Source of the DNA: an uncultured Flavobacteriaceae bacterium
GTDB taxonomy: Bacteria; Bacteroidota; Bacteroidia; Flavobacteriales; Flavobacteriaceae
NCBI GenBank assembly: GCA_947494825.1
Contig: CANLWN010000001.1
Coordinates: 372,001-436,000, forward strand
Length of the DNA: 64,000 bases
Direction of reading: 5' to 3'
This document shows, in pieces, positions 25,630-33,483 of this stretch (its first letter is position 1; each line of letters begins with the position of its first letter). The notes below the pieces were generated by a model, which did not search any database, had not been told where the DNA came from, and saw only the letters and a list, made by a program, of their open reading frames with translations. A program made the position numbers and the translations under genes.

Positions 25630-26148
25630 ATGAAAAAAATTGTGCTCTTATGCCTTATGATTGCGCTTGGTGGTACGGTCACCAATGCACAGACCAAGGC
25701 TGACAGGAAAGCGGCTAAGAGGGAGAAGGCCGAAGCCGCCTATGCCGAGATCAAAGACCTGATCGATTCCGGTAGCTATCACTTTACCGCTGATTGGTCC
25801 AATCCCCTCGGGAGTCCGCGGATCAATCTGCAACTCAACATCAACCATTTAAAAATAGACGGGGGGCAGGCCGATATCCTTTTACCCTATTTTGGAGTGG
25901 CCCGCTCCGGTGGTTATGGTATAGACCCGGGTATTGTGTTCAACGGTGAAGTTTCTGAATACAGCATGGTCCATAACGATAAAAAAATGCGGACGACCAT
26001 AAAATTCACTGGACGGAACAAAACGGAGGTCTTTAACTTTGTGCTCACCGTCTACAACAATGGGGAGGCCTCGGTAAATGTCAACAGTAGCTTTAGGAAC
26101 AGCATTTCGTACAACGGTGTACTTTTCCCCCTGGAAAAAGTAGAGTAG
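25630..26148 (+). CDS. secreted DUF4251 family protein
   Basis: The 172-residue protein has a signal peptide (MKKIVLLCLMIALGGTVTNA), then a charged linker (DRKAAKREKAEAAYAEIKDL). The DUF4251 core follows: YHFTADWSNPLGSPRINLQ, ADILLPYFGVARSGGYG, GIVFNGEVSEY and a closing VNVNSSFRNSISYNG. The family is common in Bacteroidota and has no known activity. A second member lies at 43223-43771. The ATG at 25630 is used rather than a TTG four codons earlier. Confidence 0.9.
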   Translation: MKKIVLLCLMIALGGTVTNAQTKADRKAAKREKAEAAYAEIKDLIDSGSYHFTADWSNPLGSPRINLQLNINHLKIDGGQADILLPYFGVARSGGYGIDPGIVFNGEVSEYSMVHNDKKMRTTIKFTGRNKTEVFNFVLTVYNNGEASVNVNSSFRNSISYNGVLFPLEKVE

Positions 26149-26177
26149 GGCCTACCATATTTTCTGTGTTTAACGCG

Positions 26178-26185
26178 TATCTTTG
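26178..26185 (+). promoter_or_regulatory. -7 promoter element of the dehydratase gene
   Basis: TATCTTTG matches TAnnTTTG exactly. A start near 26192 would give a 15-base leader before the ATG at 26207. A clear -33 element is not visible. Confidence 0.5.
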
Positions 26186-26206
26186 CGGTGATTTAAACCC
26201 AGTTAG

Positions 26207-27142
26207 ATGCGTAAAGCAGATCTTACGGCCTGTTACCAACTCATTGCTCCCTACATCCATAATACCCCGGTATTGTCTTCCCGGCTCATTGATAAAATGG
26301 CGGGGGCAACGGTCTTTTTAAAATGCGAAAACTTTCAACGCATGGGTGCCTATAAGATGCGCGGCGCTACCCATGCCATCTTGCGACTTACCACCGCACA
26401 GCAAAAAAGGGGGGTGGTCACCCATTCCTCAGGTAACTTTGCCCAAGCCCTTTCGCTTGCGGCCCAAAGCCTAGGTGTAACCGCCTATATTGTCATGCCC
26501 ACCGATGCGCCCCAAGTAAAGAAGGATGCCGTTATGGAATACGGGGGGCTTATCATTGAATGCGAACCCACACTAGAGGCCAGGGCAGCTGCCGCTGAGG
26601 AAATTGAACACGGCAAGGGGGCTACGTTTATACATCCATCCAACGATATGGACGTCATTCTGGGTCAAGGCACTGCGGCACTGGAGCTTTTGCAGGCCCA
26701 CCCAGATTTGGAGTACATCATTTGTCCGGTGGGCGGGGGTGGCCTTATTGCCGGTACGGCTCTGGCCGTACATCATTTTGGTGCGAACTGCAAGGTAGTG
26801 GGTGGGGAACCCTTTGCGGTAGACGACGCCTATCGTTCCCTACAAAGCGGGGTCATTGAAAGCAATGCCACTACGGATACCATCGCTGACGGACTCAAAA
26901 CCCAATTGGGGGATAAAAATTTTCCCATCATCCAGCAGCATGTAGACCGTATCATCCGGGTTACCGAGGAAGAGATCATAACGGCCATGCAGTTTATTTG
27001 GGAGCGTATGAAACTCGTGGTGGAACCTTCCAGCGCGGTGGCCCTAGCAGCCCTGCTGCGCGAAAAAACAAGGTTTCAAGACAAAAAAGTGGGGATCATT
27101 ATCTCGGGGGGCAATGTAGATCTGGGGCAACTGCCCTTTTAA
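26207..27142 (+). CDS. threonine/serine dehydratase-like PLP enzyme
   Basis: This 311-residue protein is a fold-type II PLP enzyme. The cofactor lysine lies in GAYKMRGA near residue 48, the substrate loop is HSSGNFAQALSLAA near 85, and the phosphate-binding glycine loop is CPVGGGGLIAG near 177. The length without a C-terminal ACT domain fits catabolic threonine dehydratase or serine racemase-type enzymes, which deaminate threonine or serine to 2-oxo acids. The ending VGIIISGGNVDL is also typical. It is a cytoplasmic enzyme and stands alone with its own promoter-like element. Confidence 0.9.
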   Translation: MRKADLTACYQLIAPYIHNTPVLSSRLIDKMAGATVFLKCENFQRMGAYKMRGATHAILRLTTAQQKRGVVTHSSGNFAQALSLAAQSLGVTAYIVMPTDAPQVKKDAVMEYGGLIIECEPTLEARAAAAEEIEHGKGATFIHPSNDMDVILGQGTAALELLQAHPDLEYIICPVGGGGLIAGTALAVHHFGANCKVVGGEPFAVDDAYRSLQSGVIESNATTDTIADGLKTQLGDKNFPIIQQHVDRIIRVTEEEIITAMQFIWERMKLVVEPSSAVALAALLREKTRFQDKKVGIIISGGNVDLGQLPF

Positions 27143-27262
27143 ATCCAGTTTTTAGGGACTCCTTTCCTTTTTTTATAAATAGGGCCGATCGATTTCTAAA
27201 AAGATCGGAAAACCCATAGGGTCAAGGACCATTTTTGTGTTCTAACCAAAATAGTTGTAATC

Positions 27263-27865
27263 ATGGTGGGTTTCTATAAATTTTTTCTGTTGTTCCTTTT
27301 TTTTGGCAGTTTGTACAGTACAGCCCAGGAAAAGCCGCCTTCCAAACCGTCGGTACAAGATTTGGACTTCCTTATCGGCACCTGGCAGATCAGCTTCTCG
27401 TTCTACGATACGCACAAGCCCGAACGAGGGGTGATTTTTACAGAAACAGGTACCCAGGAATGTCGCTATGACATGGAGTTGAACGGGGTCCCGATGTTCA
27501 TTACCTGCGAGGGTGAGGTAACCGTCGATAGCGGAGTGTTCAAAGGACGTACCAGGAGCTTTAGGGAAGCCATACGGTACAGCAGTTTTATCAAAAAAGC
27601 CTTTGAACGGATAGGCCTGTACAGCAACTGGCCGGCAACGGCCCTCGAAACGCTCAGCTATAATTTCGAAGCAAGGACCCTGGAAATACGTGGAGAACTG
27701 GACGTACAAAAGGGCCTTCTTGAACGCTACGAGGATATCTACCGGTTCAATGCCAACTATACGGAGTACACACGGACCAATGTTGCCAATTTTTCCGATA
27801 TGCCCATCACCGAATTTAACCTAACAGTAGAGGGCCAGGGGGCAAAGCTGGAAGAACGGAAGTAG
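27263..27865 (+). CDS. secreted protein with lipocalin-like or DUF1579-like beta domain
   Basis: The 200-residue protein has a signal peptide ending near LYSTAQEK. The mature part opens with DLDFLIGTWQISFSFYD, the start seen in DUF1579 and other lipocalin-like proteins, and continues in alternating strands without catalytic residues. Two cysteines (QECRYD and MFITCEGE) could form a disulfide. Its stop is one base from the convergent bestrophin stop. A lipid or small-molecule binding role is possible but not shown. Confidence 0.6.
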   Translation: MVGFYKFFLLFLFFGSLYSTAQEKPPSKPSVQDLDFLIGTWQISFSFYDTHKPERGVIFTETGTQECRYDMELNGVPMFITCEGEVTVDSGVFKGRTRSFREAIRYSSFIKKAFERIGLYSNWPATALETLSYNFEARTLEIRGELDVQKGLLERYEDIYRFNANYTEYTRTNVANFSDMPITEFNLTVEGQGAKLEERK

Positions 27866-27866
27866 T

Positions 27867-28928
27867 TTACATTTGCACCCCGTATTCCTCTGGAAACTGC
27901 TCCGGAATGCTTGCGTGGTCCTCATCCAAGAGTTGTCGTAAATCAATTTCTATGCCCCTGGAAATGGTGGAAATGGGCACATCGTTGGCGGAACCCTCAA
28001 AGGGGTTTTCTCCTACGCGCCCGATGCGCTCCATGGTATGGAACACCCAGGATACCGATACACAGAACGGAATCGCCAACCAGCCAAAATAGGGCGCCAA
28101 TATGGGAAAACTATCCGCTAATCCCAACCCTATTTTCGAAAACTCGGGCACAATTCCAAAGGGGAGCAGTAGCAAAAAGATCCATACAAAGGAGTAGGAC
28201 AGGGTGGCATATTGCCGGGGGTAGGGGAAGTTTTTGATGCGCTCGGACTTGCCCTGAAGGGTAAACAGTTCCTGCAGCACGTTTTCGAGCTCCAAAAAGG
28301 AAAACTCCCAGAGCAGTCCACGCTCCTTGAGTCGCTTTAAGTGATCGGACTGTAGATAGAGTAGGGCAGCAGGACCGTTTTTCTTGCTGAGTACATAAGC
28401 GCGTTCCTCATCGCTCAAATAATGCATCAAGTCTTGGTCCACGGTAAACATCTTTTCGGGGATATGTATCATGTTAGACCATTCCCGATTGGTATGACTG
28501 TCCTCGAAGGCTTCCCATTTTCTGGGTTGTCGCATGGCATGGCGTAGGGCCGTCAACCAGGCAATATGCCGATACACCAGTACCTTTTTATGCTCCTGAA
28601 GTTCTTGAAGCACAGCCGGATTGTCCGTATATTCATTGGATACCATGTCCTTGGTCTTCATCCCCCAGCTACGGGAGGTGTTCACAATGCCTCCCCAGAT
28701 CTTTCTGGCCTCCCAGATGCGTCCGTAGGCCGAATTGTTCTGAAAACCTACCATAAAGGCCACCGCTGTGCCGATTAGGGCCACGGGAGTCCAGGGAACA
28801 TGTAAAAAAGTATAACCGAAGAGGTTGTACAAAACGGTCACAATGGTGGCAATGACCAGGAAAACTAAGGTTTCCCAACGGGTCCAACGTGCCATATCGA
28901 GCACGGAATATCTTTTTTTGACGAGCAT
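27867..28928 (-). CDS. bestrophin-family chloride channel
   Basis: The ATG at 28928 gives 353 residues. The first membrane part matches the bacterial bestrophin (RFP-TM) pattern: WTRWETLVFLVIATIVTVLY, then VALIGTAVAFMVGFQNNSAY and GRIWEARKIWGGIVNTSRSW. The invariant NNxxYxRWxEAR-type motif appears as NNSAYGRIWEAR. A second membrane pair lies near residues 240-300 (YSFVWIFLLLLPFGIVPE and a following GWLAIPFCVSVSWVFHT). The family forms pentameric anion channels in the inner membrane. The longer reading frame to 29135 would overlap the divergent lipoprotein and is rejected. Confidence 0.88.
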   Translation of the reverse strand: MLVKKRYSVLDMARWTRWETLVFLVIATIVTVLYNLFGYTFLHVPWTPVALIGTAVAFMVGFQNNSAYGRIWEARKIWGGIVNTSRSWGMKTKDMVSNEYTDNPAVLQELQEHKKVLVYRHIAWLTALRHAMRQPRKWEAFEDSHTNREWSNMIHIPEKMFTVDQDLMHYLSDEERAYVLSKKNGPAALLYLQSDHLKRLKERGLLWEFSFLELENVLQELFTLQGKSERIKNFPYPRQYATLSYSFVWIFLLLLPFGIVPEFSKIGLGLADSFPILAPYFGWLAIPFCVSVSWVFHTMERIGRVGENPFEGSANDVPISTISRGIEIDLRQLLDEDHASIPEQFPEEYGVQM

Positions 28929-29040
28929 AGAATTGTTTGTATGATAGGTTCCTTTAAAAATAAACAAAATATGGATCGACAAAACAGGTACTAAAACGGC
29001 CAAAAAAACGTTCATAAGCCGTAACCCAATACAAATGAAC

Positions 29041-29841
29041 ATGACTAAATTAAAACGAAACACCCAAAACCTATTATGGACCCTAACGGTGCTGCTTTTG
29101 GCAATCAGCTGTAGTAGCGACAAAGAGGATGCCATTGGGGATCAGGCCGTGCTCTCACAAGCCGAGCTACAACAAATTCTGAATACCGATGAGCTTGCTG
29201 GCGTAGCCGATGACATTGTCACCGGTTTGTTCATGAACAGTTCCAATGCCCTTACCGGCAAAACCAATCCAGACTGTTATGTGGCCGAGTACAGCGATAC
29301 CGGTTTTTCAGTAACCTTCACCAATTGTGCAGTAGATGGCAATGAAAATGTGAACGGGACCGTAATGGTTACCTATACCTCAGAAGGGGAGACCCTGTCA
29401 TTTACCACTACCTTTGACAACTTTTCCGTGGACGGTATAGAGATCAACGGTACCCGAAGTTATGTCTTCGAAGGCTTGGTAGACCAAGAGGCCTTTACGT
29501 TTACCGTAACCAGTGATATGACCATTACCCTGGCCGATGGGACGGTCATAGACGAGACGGGGAGCAAAACCTTCGGTTTCAGCTTTGGGGACACTTTGGA
29601 AACCAGTGTCTTCACCATAGATGGAAATTGGACCGTAAGTATAGATGAGAATACCTACGCTGTAATGGTCGATACCACCTTGGAAGGAAATCTGGCTTGT
29701 GACTACCTTACAAGCGGTGTTATGCAGGTCAGCAAGAATGGTCTAGCGGTCTCGGTGGATTTTGGTGATGGCAGCTGCGATAATATCGCCACGATCATCT
29801 ATCCCGATGGTACTACGGAAGAAGTTGAACTGGACGATTGA
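29041..29841 (+). CDS. lipoprotein of unknown function, acidic beta-rich
   Basis: The 266-residue protein has a lipoprotein signal ending in LLAISCSSDKED. The mature chain is acidic and made almost wholly of short strands rich in threonine and valine (TVMVTYTSEGETLSFTTTFD, FTFTVTSDMTITLADGTVID). Four cysteines in the mature part could pair. No catalytic motif is seen and no family is recognised. An ATG two codons earlier (29035) is equally possible. The start lies 112 bases from the divergent bestrophin start. Confidence 0.75.
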   Translation: MTKLKRNTQNLLWTLTVLLLAISCSSDKEDAIGDQAVLSQAELQQILNTDELAGVADDIVTGLFMNSSNALTGKTNPDCYVAEYSDTGFSVTFTNCAVDGNENVNGTVMVTYTSEGETLSFTTTFDNFSVDGIEINGTRSYVFEGLVDQEAFTFTVTSDMTITLADGTVIDETGSKTFGFSFGDTLETSVFTIDGNWTVSIDENTYAVMVDTTLEGNLACDYLTSGVMQVSKNGLAVSVDFGDGSCDNIATIIYPDGTTEEVELDD

Positions 29842-29870
29842 CCCCAATAGGACATTTTAAAAATAAAAAA

Positions 29871-29893
29871 AGGAGCTATATCGTATAGCTCCT
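29871..29893. terminator. bidirectional terminator
   Basis: AGGAGCTATA at 29871-29880 and TATAGCTCCT at 29884-29893 form a perfect 10-bp stem with a 3-base loop, flanked by an A-run on the left and a T-run on the right. It ends the + strand lipoprotein gene and the minus-strand micro-gene array. Confidence 0.92.
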
Positions 29894-29915
29894 TTTTTTT
29901 TGGTCAGGTCTGGTA

Positions 29916-30029
29916 TTATCGGCCAAAGTTCCTGTGTTCGGCCCAACGCACTCGTTTACTGTCCTTAAGTTGTGAGAAGAAGGAAAAGGTTCTGGAGGCG
30001 GTTGGTGTGGGCCTACTAAATGTTTTCAT
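29916..30029 (-). CDS. micro-gene 4 of a tandem array: 37-residue basic peptide
   Basis: ATG at 30029 to TAA at 29916 encodes 37 residues beginning MKTFSRPTPTASRTFSFF and ending RVRWAEHRNFGR. Against the other three copies it keeps T8-P9-T10, T14-F15, S24-K25-R26-V27, W29 and R33-N34, while most other positions differ. It is the most diverged member and lies last in the array, next to the bidirectional terminator. The peptide has no signal sequence or membrane segment and is strongly basic. Conservation of the same positions across copies with very different nucleotides supports real coding. Confidence 0.7.
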   Translation of the reverse strand: MKTFSRPTPTASRTFSFFSQLKDSKRVRWAEHRNFGR

Positions 30030-30068
30030 GTTTTTGTTGTTGTGTTGTTTTATTGAGGTCGGTACAGT

Positions 30069-30179
30069 CTATCTGTAGTTCCTGTATCCCGACCAGCTTA
30101 CTCGTTTACTGTTTCTGAAGTTTGAAAATACGGTAAAGGTTCTGGCTTCAGTGGGTGTTTTGCTTAATGTTGCTCTCAT
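30069..30179 (-). CDS. micro-gene 3 of a tandem array: 36-residue basic peptide
   Basis: ATG at 30179 to TAG at 30069 encodes 36 residues starting MRATLSKTPTEARTFTVF and ending VSWSGYRNYR. It has six arginines, two lysines and one glutamate, plus F15, F18, F21, W29, Y32 and Y35. The peptide is identical to micro-gene 2, and their DNA differs at only a few third positions (AGA/AGG, ACC/ACA, TCA/TCC, TCG/TCC), so these two arose by a recent duplication that includes the flanks. No known family is recognised. Confidence 0.78.
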   Translation of the reverse strand: MRATLSKTPTEARTFTVFSNFRNSKRVSWSGYRNYR

Positions 30180-30229
30180 GATTTCTTTTGTTTTTTTGTT
30201 GTGTTGTTTTTGTTTGAGGTCGGTACAGT

Positions 30230-30340
30230 CTATCTGTAGTTCCTGTATCCGGACCAGCTTACTCGTTTACTGTTTCTGAAGTTGGAAAATACTGTAAAGG
30301 TCCTGGCTTCAGTGGGTGTTTTGCTTAATGTTGCTCTCAT
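30230..30340 (-). CDS. micro-gene 2 of a tandem array: 36-residue basic peptide
   Basis: ATG at 30340 to TAG at 30230 encodes the same 36-residue peptide as micro-gene 3. The spacer upstream of it is not shared with the other copies except for the last ten bases before the ATG. The spacer between this gene and micro-gene 3 is a purine- and C-rich stretch when read on the coding strand. The stop region and the GAGGTCGGTACAGT sequence beside it are repeated next to micro-gene 3. Its predicted charge is about +7 and it is likely cytoplasmic. Confidence 0.78.
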   Translation of the reverse strand: MRATLSKTPTEARTFTVFSNFRNSKRVSWSGYRNYR

Positions 30341-30390
30341 GATTTCTTTTGTTTTTTAGGTTAACTATGTAATGTTATTTGCTTGGAATC

Positions 30391-30501
30391 CTATCTGTAA
30401 TTGCGGTAGGAGGACCATTGAACCCTTTTGCTGTTTCTAAAATTGGTCAACAGGGTGAAGGTTTTTGTTTCTGTCGGTGTTTTGCTTAATGTTGCTCTCA
30501 T
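30391..30501 (-). CDS. micro-gene 1 of a tandem array: 36-residue basic peptide
   Basis: ATG at 30501 to TAG at 30391 encodes 36 residues starting MRATLSKTPTETKTFTLL and ending VQWSSYRNYR. Compared codon by codon with micro-gene 2, about eleven codons differ silently and about eight change the residue, clustered at positions 12-13, 17-19, 28 and 31. That pattern is expected from selection on the peptide. It is first in the array, so any promoter should lie in 30502-30850. The frame is open further upstream to 30585 but that part is AT-rich and not shared with the other copies. Confidence 0.75.
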   Translation of the reverse strand: MRATLSKTPTETKTFTLLTNFRNSKRVQWSSYRNYR

Positions 30502-30851
30502 CTTTTTGTCTTTTAAATGGTTAATGACTGTACTTTGTCGTGTTATTATCAATTTGATTACACTTACTAGACGTCCCATTAACATTTTTGTTACAGTACT
30601 ATGTATAAAAAGGTACTATTTTAAGCAATTTTTAACACTATCCAAGGGCTTTTTATATCTTGATAAAGTATGTAATTTATTGTTTATCAACTTATTACAA
30701 TTAAATTGATGGGAATATCATTTTTTTTGAAAAAAAGTGATTTTTTTTAGGTTGAAGGACAAATAGGGGGAAAGGGAAGCTGATTTTGTGGCCCAGATTG
30801 GTTCAAATACCCGGCAATTGACGCTCTAAACCATCCATTGGGCCAAGGAAA
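30502..30851. other. AT-rich intergenic region upstream of the micro-gene array
   Basis: This 350-base stretch lies between the array (minus strand) and the 3' end of the MscS gene (minus strand). It is AT-rich with long T and A runs and no convincing gene. No exact TAnnTTTG element was found on the minus strand. The array may therefore use another promoter type or be read through from the MscS gene. Confidence 0.6.
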
Positions 30852-32120
30852 CTACTTTTTTGAGAAATTGGCCGCTGCCGGAAGCTCAAACAGTTCCAGT
30901 TCAAAATAGGGTACGGCCGCCAATAGGTGATCAAAGATATCGGCCATGATATATTCGTAGTTCTGCCACCGCTTGTCCTTGCTAAAGGCATAAATCTCCA
31001 GGGGAATGCCTTGGGAAGTGGGGGGCAACTGCCTGGACATCATCATCATTTCTTTATTCACCGCCGAATGTTTTTCCAAATAGAGTTCAATATACTTTCT
31101 AAAGACCCCTAGGTTGGTAAGGTTTCTACCATTGATGGGTAGAGAGGTATCCACTCCGTTCTCCGAATTATCTGCCGTGATCCGTTCCTGACGGTTTTTA
31201 AGATACCCCTCCAACAACTGTATTCTTTCCAAGCGGCCCACATCTTGGAAGCTGAGGAACTTTACACTGTCCTGCTTAAGGATCAGGGCCCGTTTAATGC
31301 GTCGCCCACCGGATTCTTGCATGCCCCGCCAATTCTTAAAGGAGTCGGCCGTGAGCGCATAGGTAGGAATGGTGGTAATGGTCTTATCAAAATTCTGCAC
31401 CTTCACCGTGGCCAGGTTGATCTCGATCACATCGCCGTCCGCGCCGTATTTGTCAAACGTAATCCAATCGCCAATACGCACCATATCATTGATCGTGACC
31501 TGTATGCTGGCCACCAATCCTAGGATGGTATCCCGAAAGAGCAGGAGCAATATGGCCGAGGCCGCACCCAGTGCGGTAAAGAACTTCCAAATGGTGGTGT
31601 CCGTGATGATGGCAAAGATGGTCATAATGCCCACGGCCCATGCGAAGATCATAAACACCTGTATATAACTGTCTATGGGCTTGTCCTTAAAGCGGGGCAG
31701 CGTCTTAAAATAGTCCTTAAAGGTATCCAACACCTTGCGCACTATGCGGACCACCAGCAGTATACTCATGATTTGCAGAAACTTCATCGCCATATTTTCC
31801 ACGTACTGAAAATCGATAAAGACCAGGGGCACCAGTTCAATGGCGAGCAAGAGGGGCATAATATGCGCCAGATATCGGGGTACCCGATTGGCCACCAATA
31901 GGTCGTCAAAATTGGTCCTGGATCTTCGCGCCAAGCGTGCCGAAAAGCTTCTAATCACCTTCCAACTTAGAAAATCCAACAAGAAAACCACCAACAGCAT
32001 GGCCACGAAGAGTGCGATCATGTTCAAATAGCTTGCGGTACTTTCCGCCACGCCCAAGCGCACAAAGTAGTCGTAAATAAAATGGCTTAGGGCACGGTCT
32101 ATGATCTGCAACTGTTTCAT
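30852..32120 (-). CDS. ybdG: YbdG-type mechanosensitive channel (MscS family)
   Basis: The 422-residue protein has several membrane helices in the first 200 residues. The MscS pore and beta domain are visible as AILLLLFRDTILGLVASIQV, then NDMVRIGDWITF and GADGDVIEINLATVKVQNFD. The stretch DSFKNWRGMQESGGRRIKRA is nearly that of Escherichia coli YbdG, and length also agrees (about 415 there). YbdG-type channels open under osmotic stress in the inner membrane. The gene follows the Bcr/CflA gene by 51 bases and has its own promoter-like element at 32126-32133. Confidence 0.9.
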   Translation of the reverse strand: MKQLQIIDRALSHFIYDYFVRLGVAESTASYLNMIALFVAMLLVVFLLDFLSWKVIRSFSARLARRSRTNFDDLLVANRVPRYLAHIMPLLLAIELVPLVFIDFQYVENMAMKFLQIMSILLVVRIVRKVLDTFKDYFKTLPRFKDKPIDSYIQVFMIFAWAVGIMTIFAIITDTTIWKFFTALGAASAILLLLFRDTILGLVASIQVTINDMVRIGDWITFDKYGADGDVIEINLATVKVQNFDKTITTIPTYALTADSFKNWRGMQESGGRRIKRALILKQDSVKFLSFQDVGRLERIQLLEGYLKNRQERITADNSENGVDTSLPINGRNLTNLGVFRKYIELYLEKHSAVNKEMMMMSRQLPPTSQGIPLEIYAFSKDKRWQNYEYIMADIFDHLLAAVPYFELELFELPAAANFSKK

Positions 32121-32125
32121 AGGTG

Positions 32126-32133
32126 CAAAAATA
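32126..32133 (-). promoter_or_regulatory. -7 promoter element of the MscS gene
   Basis: On the minus strand this reads TATTTTTG, a match to TAnnTTTG. It ends five bases before the ATG at 32120, so the mRNA would be leaderless or nearly so. No clear -33 element is seen. Confidence 0.4.
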
Positions 32134-32171
32134 CTATGCTTTGCACGAAATCAGGGTATCCTGGATTCAAT

Positions 32172-33389
32172 TTATTTCGCCCAGATACGACGCGCTTTGC
32201 GGGCCGTAAGCTTTAGATAGGTCAAAATACCGATGGAGAGTAGGGCACATACCAGAAAGCCGATAAAGAGCGGCAAGACGGTATCGCCCACATAACGCCC
32301 AATGTAAGTGCTTATGGGCACGGCCATGATGGTTGAAATAAATCCAGTGATGGCGGCCCCGATGCCCGCAATATGTCCCACGGGCTGCATGGCCAAAGCC
32401 CTGAGGTTACCAAAGAGAAAACCGATAGCAAAAAATTGTGCCCCAAAGAAAGCGAGCAGCACCCAAATACTGGGATTCGAGCTACCGTAAAACAGCAGGA
32501 GGTACAAGAGCGAAATCCCAAAAAAGGCTAGGAGGGAAGTGGTCACCAATTTCTCCATACCGAAACGCAATACCAGGGTCCCGTTCAGGAAGGTGGCACT
32601 GCCTATGGAAATGGCTAGGGCCGCAAAGATATAGGGAAACTCTTCCTTTAAAAGGTATTGTTGTTCAAAGATTTGCTGGGAAGTGCTCAGGTAAACCATA
32701 AAGGAGCCCGCGATAAAACCGGAAATAAACGTATAACCAATGGTGTCCCTATGTCTCATCAGTTCCTTGAGTCCGTCCATAAAGATATGCGAAGTGAACT
32801 TTTCCCGTTTTTCCACAGGATGCGTCTCGGGCTGTCGCCTCCAAAACCAAAGTGACACCAAAAGCCCAAAAACAAGCTGCACATAAAAAATGGCCTGCCA
32901 ATTAAACTGATCCAAAACCAATTTGCCCACAGCCGGGGCAATAATGGGAACCAAAATAAAGACCACGGTGACAAACGACATGATCCGGGCCATATAATCC
33001 CCGCTAAACAGATCGCGTACCATGGCAATACTTATGGTACGGGGTGCCGAAAGACCAATGCCCTGTAGAATCCGACCCACAATCATCATCTCCAGGCTGT
33101 TGGCATAGATGCAGATAAAACTGGCCAGTCCAAAGAGGGCGAAACCCATATAGACCACCGGTTTGCGTCCCAAGCTATCCGATATGGGACCAAAGACGAG
33201 GGGACCAACACCAAGGCCCAGGAAGATCATGGTGATCAGCAATTGATTGTCCACAGGTTCGGTAGTGCCTATGGCCATACCTATGACATCCAAGGCTGGC
33301 AAAAGTGCATCCAGGGCCAGGGCCACGATGGACATCAGTGATGCCATGAGAGCGATAAATTCGAATTGGGAGTACCGCGATTTTAGCAT
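32172..33389 (-). CDS. Bcr/CflA-family MFS drug exporter
   Basis: The 405-residue protein has about twelve membrane segments. The family motif between helices 2 and 3 appears as GPISDSLGRKPVVYMG (motif A), and RILQGIGLSAPRTISIAMVRDLF matches the Bcr/CflA stretch after helix 4. MSIVALALDALLPALDVIG is the typical helix 1 with its acidic residue in the pore. These transporters use the proton gradient to expel drugs or metabolites through the inner membrane. No local regulator is adjacent. The gene is divergent from an exported hydrolase across 94 bases. Confidence 0.92.
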   Translation of the reverse strand: MLKSRYSQFEFIALMASLMSIVALALDALLPALDVIGMAIGTTEPVDNQLLITMIFLGLGVGPLVFGPISDSLGRKPVVYMGFALFGLASFICIYANSLEMMIVGRILQGIGLSAPRTISIAMVRDLFSGDYMARIMSFVTVVFILVPIIAPAVGKLVLDQFNWQAIFYVQLVFGLLVSLWFWRRQPETHPVEKREKFTSHIFMDGLKELMRHRDTIGYTFISGFIAGSFMVYLSTSQQIFEQQYLLKEEFPYIFAALAISIGSATFLNGTLVLRFGMEKLVTTSLLAFFGISLLYLLLFYGSSNPSIWVLLAFFGAQFFAIGFLFGNLRALAMQPVGHIAGIGAAITGFISTIMAVPISTYIGRYVGDTVLPLFIGFLVCALLSIGILTYLKLTARKARRIWAK

Positions 33390-33393
33390 CAGA

Positions 33394-33401
33394 CAAAAGT
33401 A
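33394..33401 (-). promoter_or_regulatory. -7 promoter element of the Bcr/CflA gene
   Basis: On the minus strand this reads TACTTTTG, an exact match to TAnnTTTG, ending four bases before the ATG at 33389. The spacing again suggests a leaderless transcript. Confidence 0.5.
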
Positions 33402-33483
33402 GTGACATTCTTGACGAAAGCGACGCCTAGAGCTGGTAAAAATTTGGATAATTTCGCATCTTTACATCAAATTAACACTAACG

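Noticed and set aside
29916-30501. CRISPR-like array
   Set aside because: The repeated units are about 110-160 bases, differ strongly between the outer copies and encode conserved peptides. There is no short identical repeat with unique spacers and no cas gene.
30428-30709. + strand frame of 93 codons opposite micro-gene 1
   Set aside because: Its hydrophobic reading follows from the AT-rich complement of the conserved micro-gene and its leader. It has no counterpart at the other copies.
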